Origin: Neocallimastix lanati (nom. inval.)
Lineage: Eukaryota; Neocallimastigomycota; Neocallimastigomycetes; Neocallimastigales; Neocallimastigaceae
NCBI GenBank assembly: GCA_016946835.1
Contig: JACVTC010000127.1
Span: 410,001 to 467,939 of the forward strand
DNA: 57,939 nt
Reading direction: 5' to 3'
The notes under the pieces are model-generated. The model was not told where the DNA came from and made no database searches. It saw only the letters and a program-made list of their open reading frames with translations. The position numbers and the translations under genes were made by a program. Positions 47,213 through 57,939 of the stretch are shown here, piece after piece. Within the stretch, counting starts at the first letter, position 1. Each line of letters starts with the position of its first letter.

Positions 47213-48108
47213 CCACTTTTGTTATCATTATCATTATTATCAATTGCCAATTGCTATCATCATCATTAATGGATTTTACCGAATGTTATGGTAGGTTACG
47301 AATGAATTTCAATTTCAATATAATTATTAAAAAAAAAAAAATGTTCACAAAAAACTTATGCTTATTAGGGATGGATAATAACTAAAAGTGTGTAAGAATA
47401 CTATATCGTTACATGAATAAAAAAAAAAAAAATATGATGATATTGAAAATTAATAAATTATTATATTTTCTATATAAATATGAATATATATATATATATA
47501 TATATATAGAATTTAAAAAATTTAACTAATCTTTACATTCTTAATCTTATTTTTTGATGAATATAAAGGTTTTTTTTTTTTTTTTTTTGCTGGAATCCTT
47601 ATTTTTCAATATTGTTCTACTCGATAATAATAAAAAAGCAAAACAATTATTTTATGTCAAGTCAATTTAAATATAAAATACAGATTGAATAAAATAAAAT
47701 AAAATAAATATTGAATATAAATATTGAATATTAAATAGAAAGTACAGATTGAATAAAATAAAATAAATAATAGATTAATAAAATAAAATAAATAATAGAA
47801 TAATAAAATATAATATGATAAAATATAAATATAAATAATAGAATAATAAATAAGAAAATACAGATTGAATAAAATAAAGTGAAATAACAAAAAAAAAAAA
47901 AAAAATAGTACAAATATAAAATGTAAAGTAAAGATTGATTAAAATAATATTAAATAGTATAAATATAAATGTTTAAAATGAATAGTACAAATATAATTGT
48001 TAAGTACAAATTGATTAAAGTAAAATAAATAGTAGAAATATAAATATAGAGTACAAATTGAATAAAATGAAATAAATAGTTGATTTCTTCATTGATTAAT
48101 ATTAATTT

Positions 48109-48141
<33 letters not shown>

Positions 48142-48441
48142 CCATAAAAGGTTATTATATTTTTATAAATGTTAATCTTTTTATTTATATTTTAAATTTA
48201 TATTTTATTATTTATTATTATTTATTATTATTTATTATTTATTCCACATATAATAAATATTATATTATTTGTGATATTTATATTTATATTTATATTTATA
48301 TTTATAATTTATAATTTATATTTATAATTATATTATATATATAATTTTAATTATTTAACATATTTTTTTTTTAAAAAAAAATTTTTTTTTTACTTTTTAC
48401 TTTTATGGTTAAATATAAATTAAAAAATTTTATTATTACTA

Positions 48442-48472
<31 letters not shown>

Positions 48473-48546
48473 CTAATATTTTATTTTGAAATGAATTTTT
48501 TTTCTATTTTTTTTTTTTTCTGTTTTATTATAACCCATTTTCAAAT
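47213..48546. other. Intergenic, with AGTACAGATTGAATAAAATAAA repeats
   Basis: From about 47665 to 48075 a loose tandem unit of GTACA(A/G)ATTGA(A/T)TAAA(A)TAAAAT recurs with AATATAAATAT spacers, six or more times. Poly-T tracts lie at 48112-48140 and 48443-48458. Minus-strand frames here are repeat noise. This is the 3' flank of the CBM18 gene. Confidence 0.6.
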
Positions 48547-51318
48547 TTAAATACCGGCACAACTTCCAAATTCTCTTTGACATCCATCGAAACAAAAGTC
48601 AAAACCGAAACCACATCTACCATCTTTGCTACAGCAATTACCAAAACTGCACTTGCGGTTTCCATATTTTGGACCACAGAATTCATTTGAATCATTATTA
48701 GATGGTAAATTTTCTTGTACATTACCTGCACATTCACCATAATTCTTTTGACATCCTTCGAAACAGAAGTCAAAACCGAAACCACATCTACCATCTTGAC
48801 TACAACATTCACCAAATCCACACTTACGGTTTCCATATTTTGGACCACAGGTACCTTCTGGATAAGATGTAACTCTAACTTCTCTTGTAGTTGTAGTGGT
48901 TTTTCTAGTAGTAGTTGTTTTTCTTGAAGAGGTTGTTTTTCTACTAGTAGTAGTTCTTCTAGTTGTAGTAGTTTTTCTAGTAGAAGTAGTAGTTTTTCTA
49001 GTAGTAGTTTTTCTAGTAGAAGTAGTTTTTCTACTACTAGTTGTAGTTTTTCTAGTAGAAGTAGTAGTTTTTCTAGTAGAAGTAGTAGTTTTTCTAGTTG
49101 TAGTTTTTCTAGTAGTAGTGGTAGTTTTATTATTACATCTACCAAATTCTGATTGACAACCAGTTCCACAGTAAGCACTTGTAGTACCACAGTATCCATA
49201 TTTACTACAGCATTTGTTGTCTGGACAGACAGTATTGTTATTATCTGGACCACATTTACCATTTGTACTAATTTTTTTAGAATTTTGGGAGTTAGTTTCG
49301 TTATTACATCTACCAAATTCTGATTGACAACCAGTTCCACAATAAGCATCTGAAGTACCACAATATCCCTTTTTACTACAGCATTTGTTGTCTGGACAGA
49401 CAGTATTGTTATTATTTGGACCACATTTACCATTTGTACTAATTGGTTTAGAATTTTGTGAATTAGTTTCGTTATTACATCTACCAAATTCTGATTGACA
49501 ACCAGTTCCACAATAAGCATCTGAAGTACCACAATATCCCTTTCTACTACAGCATTTGTTGTCTGGACAGACAGTATTATTATTATTTGGACCACATTTA
49601 CCATTTGTACTAATTGGTTTAGAATTTTGGGAGGTATTTTCGTTATTACATCTACCAAATTCTGATTGACAACCAGTTCCACAATAAGCATCTGAAGTAC
49701 CACAATATCCCTTTCTACTACAGCATTTGTTGTCTGGACAGACAGTATCATTATTATTTGGACCACATTTACCATTTGTACTAGTTGGTTTAGAATTTGT
49801 GGTGGTAGTAGTAGTAGTTGGAACTGTAGAAGTAGTTGTTGTAGTGGTAGTAGTGGTAGTAGTAGTTGGAACTGTAGTAGTAGTTGTTGTAGTGGTAGTA
49901 GTGGTAGTAGTAGTTGGAACTGTAGTAGTAGTAGTAGTTGTAGTGGTAGTAGTGGTAGTAGTAGTTGGAACTGTAGTAGTAGTAGTAGTGGTAGTAGTAG
50001 TGGTAGTAGTAGTGGTAGTAGTAGTGGTTGGTTCTGGTTCTTCAATATATTGCCAACCACATTTACCATAAGCTGTCATACCTGTACAATCTCCACAGTA
50101 TGGTCTGGAAGAACCACACCATCCATAAATACTACAACATTCATTACCTGGACAAACAACTATTTTATTTCCTTGTTGACCACATGTACGATCTACACTA
50201 ATTATTGTTTCTAAAGGTATTTCTATGGTAGTAGTTGTTCTTCTTGTAGTAGTAGTGGTAGTTGTTCTTCTTGCAGTAGTAGTGGTTGTTCTTCTTGTAG
50301 TAGTAGTGGTTGTGGTTCTTCTAGTAGTAGTGGTTGTAGTGGTAGTAGTAGTGGTAGTAGTAGTTGTCTTATCATCATCACCATCATCATCATCATCATC
50401 ATAATTACTATTATTGAAATATTCTAATACTTGTTCTTCACCATAAGCGTATACTAAACCATCAATAATTTCTTGTTCACCTCCCGCGTAATTTATTTCA
50501 TATTCATATAGTCCAAATATATCTTTTAAACTTAAACCCTTTTTATTTTTTCTTGAAGCTTCCACACCAAAAGATTCAGATATTAAATCGAAACCATCGT
50601 GTTGAAACTTTATAAAAAAAAAAAAAAAATAAAAGAAATTTAAAGTTAACTATCTCGCTAATATAAAATTATAATTAAAATGATAATAATAACAATATAA
50701 TAATTTAATAATATATACTTCTTCTTGTCCCATTTCTCGTCTAAACTTATTATATTCATAATAATCTAATACACCATCTCCTTCAGTATCACATTGTTCG
50801 AATAAATGTTTACTAAGTGCTTTTAATGGACTAGAAATCTTATTATTATGAATTAAAGGAATTTCATTGATATTAGAAATGTAATATTTGTAACCTTTAC
50901 CTCTTGGAATGGTAATTTTTTTGATACCATTTGGATTAACTTTTTTATTATTATTGTTTCCATTATGATTATTATTGTTTCCATTATGATTATTATTGTT
51001 TCCATTATGATTATTATTGTTTCCATTATGATTATTATTGTTTTTATTATTATTTTTATTATTTTTATTATTATTATTTCTAGCACCACCGCCACCAGCA
51101 GCAGCTCCCTTTCTTTTAATTAATTTTTTTTGGCATTCACCATATTCTGTTTGACAGCCAACACCGCAGTATTCAATTGATTTACCACAGTAACCTTCTT
51201 GAGAACAGCAATAGCCAGATGGACAAGAAACATTATTTTCTTTACCACATTGAACAGCTAAAGTGGTTTCAAAGAAAAATGTAGAAAAAGCTAAAACAAT
51301 TAATTTATTAAACTTCAT
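48547..51318 (-). CDS. Secreted multi-CBM18 (hevein-type chitin-binding) protein with EF-hand, two exons
   Basis: Exons 51318-50719 and 50607-48547 join in frame across a 111-bp GTATAT...AAAG intron to give 886 residues. Residues 1-21 are a signal peptide. Eight CBM18 modules follow the pattern CG...CPxxxCCSxxGYCGxxxxYCGxGCQxxxGxC: one at 24-62, one at about 342-383, four near-identical copies in a row, and two of a different subtype (CGFGFDFC) at the C-terminus. Linkers are Asn-His-Gly repeats (about 80-125), poly-Thr, Thr-Arg-Arg and Thr-Arg-Lys repeats. An EF-hand loop, DTEGDGVLDYYE, lies at 177-188. CBM18 binds chitin or GlcNAc oligomers. No catalytic domain is visible, so it is likely a wall-binding or scaffold-type protein, heavily O-glycosylated on Thr. 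The four central modules are close DNA repeats of 168 bp. Frames in other registers over the linkers are shadows. Confidence 0.9.
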
Positions 51319-53880
51319 TTTAAGTTTTATTTCAATCTTCTTTTATTAAATATTAATATGTATATATATTTTAAATGTTAATATGTTAATTATTTAATAT
51401 AAAATTTTAATTTTTTTTATTTATTTAATTAATATTTCACCTTATTTTATTTTTTTTTTTTTTATTGATAAAATATTATCATCAATAATTATTAAATACT
51501 TTATTATACTTATATAATAAGATTTTTTTTAAAAGAAAAAATACTGATGATATTTAAACTTTTATATAATCTAGTAAATTTATAATGCAAAATAAAAAAA
51601 AAAAAAAAAAATACTAATATTTGAACTTCTATTATAACTTTTTTTTTTTTTTTTTTTATTTTATTATAATTATTGTTAATGTTAATTTTCAATTAAGGAA
51701 ATTTTAGGATATTTATATTTTTGACAAATAATCATTTTGACCCTTTAGTTCTTTAGTGTAACATTTAATTAAAATATTTATTAAAATTAGAGTTTGGAAA
51801 TTCGGGAGTTTAAGAATATTAAAATATCAAAATAGAAGTTGTCAATTCAATCCTAATCCAGAATAATTTAATTTAAATATATCCAATCTAAATAATTTAA
51901 AAAAAAAAAATTAATAAAAATGTTATTATTAATATATATATTTTTTTTATAGTAAAATCCTTTTTTTTTTTTTTTTAATTATGACAATATGTTATTATTA
52001 TAATAATATATTATAATATATTATAATATATTATAATATTTATTAATTAATATTATTAAAAATACTTTATAAAACTTTTTTAATTTTATATATTAAAATT
52101 AATATTTCCTATTTTAAATCTAAATAGTGAAGCTAACATTTCAGGTGATTTATAAAAGCTACATATCTTTATGAATGAACTTTAAAATAGATCAATTATT
52201 AGTGGTAAGAACGATTGGAACATTCAGCTTAGATTATATTTTTTTTCTCTAAAAAAAAATAATATTATATTTAATATATATGTTATTTAATGTAGAATAA
52301 AAAAATAAAAAAAAAAAAAAAATAGAATATTATTAATATAAAATTAAATATAAAATATATATATATATTAAAATATAAATATGAATAATAGAAAAATTTT
52401 ATTATATATATTATTAGTATATAAATAGTATATTATATAAATAATATATAAATAAAAAATTATGATAAAACAATAGTATATATATTTTTTAAAAAAAAAT
52501 TAATAAAAATAAACTTCTAAATTGATTTATTATAATAAATTAAATTTGAAATTAATTTTAATTACTAAGTAGTTATTAAATTAAAATATATAACCAATTT
52601 AATTAACTATTATTGTTATAATTATTATTATTATTATTATTTAATATTAAAATTTTTTTTTTTATTTTTTTACTTCCTCAAATAGAATACATATTTATTT
52701 TGAACAAAAGAAAAAAAAAAAAAAATGTAAAATCATAATACAACTAATAAAAGAAAAATATTAATTCAATAATTTGGAAGAGTCATTAATTTTTAATATA
52801 TAATGATGAATTATACTCATCTCTCTTGTTTTTTTTTTGCATTTAAATTGTTAATGGAGTAACAACTAGTATAAAAAAAATCTATATTTATGTATATCTT
52901 AATTTTTTTTTTTTTTTAATAAAATAACTATTAATGATATTAATGATAGTTTGAATCCTTAATTAAAGAAATTATTTTGAAAAAATATATATGTATAAAA
53001 ATAAAATTCAAATAAAAAAAAAAAAAAATAGAACATTTTTTCATTTAAATTGAATATTTAATTTTATTTTTAATGATTTTGTTTATTATTATTATTGTTA
53101 TTTTTTTTTTAAATAAATATATATATATAAATAAGTAAATAAAATTACAATGCATTTAATATAAATATATATATATTTGTATGTCAATAAAATAATTAAT
53201 AAATAAATAAAAAAACAATAAATAAATAAATATGTATATGTATATTATTACCTATTTAGTTTGATTCATTTTTTCCTTTTTTTTTTTTTTTTTTTTTTTT
53301 TACTGGTGTATCTTTTAAATTTTAATTATTATTACATAGAAAAATCCATGGTTTTCCACTAAATACTTATATATATATATATTCAGAATTATATATTATT
53401 TTTACTTATTTTTACGTAATAGTTTAAAAAAGATAAATAACTAAAAAGAAAATAATTTAGTTTTTATTATTATTCTACATTCTTTTAATTTTTAAAAATA
53501 TTTGCAATTATTGGGTTTACATATTACTTTAGTATTGTTGGATTAAATTTTAATAAATAATACTTTATTAAATGTTTAGTAGTGTGTGTTTATTAACTTT
53601 TCAATAAATAAAGTATTAACACTATTTTTTTTTTTTTTTTATACAGTCACAATTATTGAGAACTTTAACTTTATTAATTTATTCATTTATTAATTTATTC
53701 ATTTATTAATTACATGAATATATATATATATTTTTTATATAAAGCACTCAATTAATAGAAAAAAAAAAATAAATAAATAAATGTTATTTGTCCAATTTGA
53801 ACATAATAATATTTAAAATAGTAAAGTGAAATAAAAGGTAATATTCAAAATAAAGTATATTTATGAATTCAGAAAAAAGG
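51319..53880. other. Intergenic; 5' flank of the CBM18 gene, otherwise AT-rich
   Basis: Poly-A/T tracts, (TA)n and a TATTATAATA tandem (52003-52040). 51720-51870 is slightly more complex, but without coding sense. No gene recognised. Confidence 0.55.
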
Positions 53881-54350
53881 TTGTATTGCAATGAACCTCA
53901 TCTCCAGATTATAATATCTTTGTTTTAAAGGGAATTCTTATTCTGGATTAGGGTTTGAATTGACAATCTGAAAGAAATTATGATCTTCTCCTTTAGAGGC
54001 ATTAACCCTGTTAGTCTGTCTTACTGCATTTTCAGCGTTGGCGCTCCTGACTAGTTTGCGCTTATACCGTCGAAATAACAATCCTTGTCGAATATCAGCC
54101 CTGGGCATAATTTCTGTACAGAGAGCCACAGATTGCACTAAGAATGTCGTTTTAAAAATAATCATCAGAAATGATTTGATTCTTAAAACAAAACATTTTC
54201 CATTCCTTTTTATAATTTAAATCAATAATGTCTGTATCTCTTCCATCAAGAAGGAAGTTATATAATGGGTACCACAGTCACTTATATATTTACACCCTCA
54301 CTATTCAGAAAATTAATAATATTAACATGATTTTCACCATCTGACCTATT
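53881..54350 (-). mobile_element. G+C-richer transposon-like block with D-module core
   Basis: The minus frame 54165-53938 (75 codons) reads RQGLLFRRYKRKLV, then RSANAENAVRQTNRVN. The latter matches the core of the modules at 11.5 kb (RQNANAEYSVRLSNRDN), and the DNA shares a TTCAGCGTTGGCGCTC-like word. It may be the far C-terminal or 3' part of the LINE remnant that starts at 55.45 kb. A plus-strand 60-codon frame over the same bases is a shadow. Confidence 0.5.
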
Positions 54351-54651
54351 CTACTACCTTATGAGTAATTATATAATTATTTTCACTATCACTAATATTA
54401 ATATTCCAATTTTCACTATCAATACTATTACTATTATTAACAATATTATTTCTATAATTATTATTACTATTATTATTATTATTATTATTATACTCTTCGT
54501 TACTACTATCAGAATCACTGCTTGGTTCTATAGTATTCATATCAATGACAATAGTGTTTACATTACTATTTGATATTGGATAATATTTAGTAATTACAAA
54601 AAAAAAAAATTTTTTTTTCATAAAGAATTTCAATATCCAAAAGATATTCAT
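54346..54651 (-). CDS. Asn-rich hypothetical frame, doubtful
   Basis: 101 codons: a Phe/Lys-rich start, then PSSDSDSSNEEY, a poly-Asn run and SENWNINISDSENN. The acid/Ser/Asn pattern is like low-complexity parts of real genes in this genome, but the start lies inside a poly-A slip region between two LINE remnants. It may be an exon or the tail of a decayed element. Confidence 0.25.
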   Translation of the reverse strand: MNIFWILKFFMKKKFFFFVITKYYPISNSNVNTIVIDMNTIEPSSDSDSSNEEYNNNNNNNSNNNYRNNIVNNSNSIDSENWNINISDSENNYIITHKVVE

Positions 54652-54659
54652 TCAAATGT

Positions 54660-54970
54660 TATCTTTACGGTAAAAAGTAACATTTAGAAAAACAAGAATT
54701 CAGTTGAGGATTATGATTTTCTCTATAACAACAAGGACATCGTTCTGGACAGTCGTTTTTTAACCCTATTGACAGCTATAGTAACACGAGTATCGAATTT
54801 ATATTCACATCTGGTACGATGTACCCATCGGAAACTAATGCTATATTCAGTGGACTTAAAATTGAGCTTTAAGTAATCTCTAGTTTTCTCAAATTTATTT
54901 TTTTTTATATAAGTTTTAGCCTTGATTGATTTTCCTGTCATATCTTTATCCCAGTTTAAGTTTAAAATTG

Positions 54971-55016
<46 letters not shown>

Positions 55017-55047
55017 ATGGAAATTTATCAAATTTGTCTACTAAAAT

Positions 55048-55095
<48 letters not shown>

Positions 55096-55460
55096 CCTAT
55101 GTATTACTTTTACAACGTGATATCTCTCTAAATAAAACAGAGATAATACAGTTCGAAAATTTTCCATTTTTTAAAACACCTTACTTGAGCCATGACACAT
55201 TTCGTTAGATAGAGGGAGGAATGTTTAGTTCTTTAGAAACCCAATAAAGGGATGTAAAGTTATTCACATTGGATAATCCTTCAATCCAGGATAATCTTGT
55301 ATTAAATTAGTGTCTGTGTAATTCTAGTAGAGGCGCATAATACGAAACTTTGCCAACTACTATAGCAAAAAAAAAAAAAAAATAACATTCGTTGATGAAG
55401 GATAGGAATCTGAGGATTCATAAGAAATCCTTTATTGAAATAAAGTGCTTTTCTAATCTA
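54660..55460 (-). mobile_element. Decayed LINE remnant (post-RT region and zinc knuckle)
   Basis: Read on the minus strand from about 55365 downward, successive frames match the intact LINE: VVGKVSYYAPLLE against VISKVIYYSPLLG, SKELNIPPSI against SRDLSIPPIA, FRWVHRTRCEYKFDTRVTIA against FSWIIRLRCGYKYNTTIAI, then after a frameshift NDCPERCPCCYREN against EDCPKSCPCCGEGN. Poly-T tracts (54972-55015, 55053-55093) and stops interrupt it. The conserved knuckle His is not clearly retained. It is non-functional. Confidence 0.8.
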
Positions 55461-55775
55461 ACTTTTATTAATCATTCATTCATTCTCTTTTTGTAATAGG
55501 TTTCAGTTCTAAATCATTTGAAAAACTCGTACATCTAGGTAGGTATAGCAATTCGTTTTAGATAACTCTTGTCTTTTAAGATAAAAGGTAGGATCTTTTT
55601 TTTTTTTTTATTAAGAAATTTGGAAATTCCCTCGTACCACTAAACTTGCACATTTATTGATATCATAATTTCATTTCATTTATTTCTAACTTACTTATTG
55701 GCTAATTTTAACAAATCCTCTAAGTTGAGATCTTGTTGGAGTATATAACACAATTTTTTTTTTTTTTTTTTTTTT
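55461..55775. other. Spacer between two LINE remnants
   Basis: Ordinary AT-rich sequence with somewhat higher complexity (for example ATCTAGGTAGGTATAGC), ending in the poly-T run (55754-55775) that is the A tail of the next remnant. No confident match. Confidence 0.5.
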
Positions 55776-56770
55776 AGACTAGGAAGAGAATACACTTCCA
55801 GTGCTTTATTAAATAGATTAAAATATTTTTTATGTATTACATTTATTAAAAAAAAAAAAAAAATACATTATATCATTTAAAGATAAAAAATAAAATGTAT
55901 GTAAAAGGTTATGTAAAATAAAAAATAATAATAATAAAAATAAAAAAAAAAAAAAAGTTTTTTTTTAATTAATTATAGAAAATTTAAAGGTAATATAATA
56001 TAATAAAAAATAAAAAATAAGTTTCAAAAGTTAAAAAAAAAAAAAAAAAAGTAATTTCGGTGTGATGTATACTATGTGTAGTTAACATAAACACCAGTTA
56101 AATCTAAAATAATAAAACAAAAAAGTAACATCATTAAATCATAAAGTATAGATAGATAGTATGGTATCCCACTAAACTCTTCTCTTGAACCACACGAAAG
56201 ATCATCAAAAAGTTGAAATTACTTACTATAGGTTCTTTTTTCAGAACTGTACTTGTTAATAAATGGTGTTATTGATAAGAATTTAACAGGACTTCTAACT
56301 GCACTATTCCTTTTGCCATATCGGTACGACGTCAGCACTCTTGATAATGAAAGTGAATTTTGTTAAACCTCTCAAAAAAAAAGTTAACTCAAGAGAGCTA
56401 CTGATGATCGATATTGTAATTAGCAAGATATTCCGCAAGCTCCAAAATATACGGAACCGTAGACCCCTGTGTACTTTTTTTTAGGAGTGGTTCACTTAAA
56501 TGTCCCAGTTTCCCCAGTATCGCATTGTAGCTCATCTAAAGCTGAAATTCCACCAAGAAGGAATATATAAATATACCTGTTTATGAAATTTTCATATTCT
56601 AAAATACTAGAATATGAAGAAAGTAAGGAAAGATTCCTTCTTTTATTGGTAAATAAAATGAAAAATCATCAATGAAATCTAAGGATTTACATCCACATAA
56701 AGATCTGATACCAAAGTGATGTACCTTCATTAATATATTATCTATAAGAACTGAATCATACATCTTTTTT
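55776..56770 (-). mobile_element. 5'-truncated, decayed LINE copy with 3' end
   Basis: The 3' end (55776) reads, on the minus strand, GTGTATTCTCTTCCTAGTCT plus a poly-A tail, nearly the same as the intact element. Further 5' the minus strand matches its C-terminus: KSLDFIDDF against NSLNFIDDL (about 56690), YIYIFLLGGISALDELQCD against YIYLFLLGGTLVLNELHFD (about 56550), and SADVVPI against SVDVVLI (about 56330). Stops and frameshifts occur from the region after LGG onward. 55850-56160 is low-complexity 3'UTR sequence. Confidence 0.85.
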
Positions 56771-57030
56771 TCTTAAGGTCCGAAAAAAAAAAATCAAGCT
56801 ACCTATCTTTATTTTCAAAATTTCGTCTAAAACTAGGTATAATGTTATTCTTAAAAAAGGGCAACATAATAAACAATTAAATATTAAATAAAATAAATAA
56901 TGAATAATAAATAATATACATATACACATATATATATATATTTTTTAATATTATTAGTTTTATTATTTTTTTTATTCTATCCATATATAAATTGATATAT
57001 ATATATATATATATTAAACAAAAAAAGGTT

Positions 57031-57070
<40 letters not shown>

Positions 57071-57406
57071 ATTAATAAATAAACTTTTTAAAAAATATTT
57101 TTTTAAAAAAAAATTTAAAATACATATTCTAAAATTATTATTATTAGTAGTAAGTGTACTAAAAATTCTAGTAATTTTTTTTTTTTATTTGTAAAATTTT
57201 AAAACTAATAAAATTATTTTCAGTAATTTACTTAAATATATAGTAAATATATATATATATTTATATATATAAGAAAAAAAATTTTTTTTTTAAATTATTA
57301 TTATTTATTATTAATTATTAAAATATTTAAAATGATTTTATATAGTTATATAAATATATATAAATATACAGATATATATATATATATATTTAATTTTATT
57401 TTTCTT
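56771..57406. other. Intergenic, AT-rich; 3' flank of the ZIP gene
   Basis: (TA)n runs and a poly-T tract at 57032-57066. Nothing recognised. Confidence 0.6.
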
Positions 57407-57939
57407 TTAAATCCAAGTATTAATGAGTGCCATCATAAAGAGACCAAGATAGAAACAAAACATTTGAATTGCTTTTTTACCAATACTCATAGTATTCCAA
57501 ATTTTTGAGTCTGTATGATGAGAAAGAATATTTGCTAAAGAATCATAGATAAGAATACCAGAAGCAATAATATCAACACAACCTTGTATACCAATAGAGG
57601 CAGAATCATCATCATTAAAAGATTCACGAACAATAATACCAATAAAGGCACCAAGTGGTAAAGTTAATGTATATAAACCGATCATTACAAGATATGGTTT
57701 AATACGAGTAAATTTGGCTTCTAAGAAAATAGAAGAAATAGCAATGCCTTCAAAGAATTGATGGAAAACCAAGGCAAAAGTTAATTGAATAATTTTATTA
57801 ACATTACTTAAACCGAAAGCAAATCCAATTAAAAGTGAATGAATAGCAACACTTAATTCCACAAGATAAAAAACAATTTGCTTTTCTCTCTTATCTACTA
57901 TATTATCAAAATCTTTTTCATCTAAACAACACAATTCAG
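57407..57939 (-). CDS. ZIP-family zinc/iron transporter, C-terminal part (5' end outside window)
   Basis: The minus frame is open from the window edge to the stop at 57407-57409, about 177 codons; the real start lies beyond the window. ELSVAIHSLLIGFAFGL (about 28-44) and LVFHQFFEGIAISSIF (about 55-70) are the paired ZIP signatures: His in the HSxxIG motif of TM4 and His-Gln-x-x-Glu in TM5 line the metal path. Three to four further hydrophobic segments follow, with GFAFG and PLGAFIGIIV, giving the C-terminal half of an eight-TM ZIP. It moves Zn2+ (possibly Fe2+ or Mn2+) into the cytosol from outside or from an organelle. The His-rich TM3-4 loop lies upstream and is not visible. A splice acceptor may exist at the edge (CTGAATTG reads in frame). 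Confidence 0.88.
   Translation of the reverse strand, partial: ELCCLDEKDFDNIVDKREKQIVFYLVELSVAIHSLLIGFAFGLSNVNKIIQLTFALVFHQFFEGIAISSIFLEAKFTRIKPYLVMIGLYTLTLPLGAFIGIIVRESFNDDDSASIGIQGCVDIIASGILIYDSLANILSHHTDSKIWNTMSIGKKAIQMFCFYLGLFMMALINTWI

Noticed and set aside
48528-50071. Other long frames over the CBM18 gene: 513 codons on the same strand, and plus-strand Val- or Ser-rich frames
   Set aside because: They are out-of-frame or antisense readings of the Thr-rich linkers and cysteine modules; the CBM18 frame has signature motifs and a signal peptide.
48547-51095. A CRISPR-like look to the regularly spaced repeats
   Set aside because: The repeats encode CBM18 modules and linkers in one frame, with no variable spacers; the organism is eukaryotic.
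54926-55208. Poly-Phe and poly-Lys frames on both strands
   Set aside because: They are homopolymer tracts within a decayed LINE; only the short LINE-matching segments are meaningful.

Overview
The window looks like nuclear DNA of an extremely AT-rich eukaryote, most likely an anaerobic gut fungus (Neocallimastigomycota). The reasons are: very low G+C with endless homopolymer, AAT, AAAT and AAAAT tracts; small GT...AG spliceosomal introns; secreted proteins built from CBM18 (hevein-type chitin-binding), LysM and double-psi beta-barrel modules joined by Thr/Asn-rich linkers; Asn-rich low-complexity inserts; and many degraded LINE retrotransposons. The organism call is inference from composition and gene content; no marker gene is present.

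Layout. 1-4303 (+): 3' part of a pyruvate/indolepyruvate decarboxylase, four visible exons. 5938-7576 (-): three-exon membrane-anchored expansin/RlpA-like protein. 8970-9041 (+): tRNA-Ala(TGC). 11.33-15.49 kb: two related G+C-richer repeats with mutually inverted arms, enclosing a small repeat ORF and a secreted DNA/RNA non-specific nuclease (13456-14376, -). 15.6-17.6 kb: decayed ankyrin-type gene, then an (AAAAT)n array. 21445-22228 (+): secreted LysM protein, three exons. 23.35-28.28 kb (+): an apparently intact LINE with one 1387-aa ORF (endonuclease, reverse transcriptase, zinc knuckle, C-terminal domain), with a 63-bp direct repeat once upstream and three times downstream. 28.3-29.1 kb: minisatellite. 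34515-35249 (+): membrane RING-CH (MARCH-like) ubiquitin ligase. 39687-40370 (+): six-TM Pr6Pr-like membrane protein. 41.5-47.3 kb: LINE 3' fragments, decayed coding sequence and an inverted duplication. 48547-51318 (-): 886-aa secreted protein with eight CBM18 modules and an EF-hand. 53.9-56.8 kb: decayed LINE copies on the minus strand. 57407-57939 (-): 3' part of a ZIP zinc transporter, cut by the window end.

How the genes relate. There is no operon logic. Four of the genes encode proteins with signal peptides (DPBB, nuclease, LysM, CBM18 array), and three of those carry wall- or polysaccharide-binding folds, so the neighbourhood leans towards secreted or wall-associated functions. The rest are membrane proteins (RING-CH, Pr6Pr-like, ZIP) and a cytosolic decarboxylase. 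Much of the sequence between them is simple repeats and retrotransposon debris. Exon boundaries below were read by eye from reading-frame continuity and GT/AG signals; nothing was run against a database.
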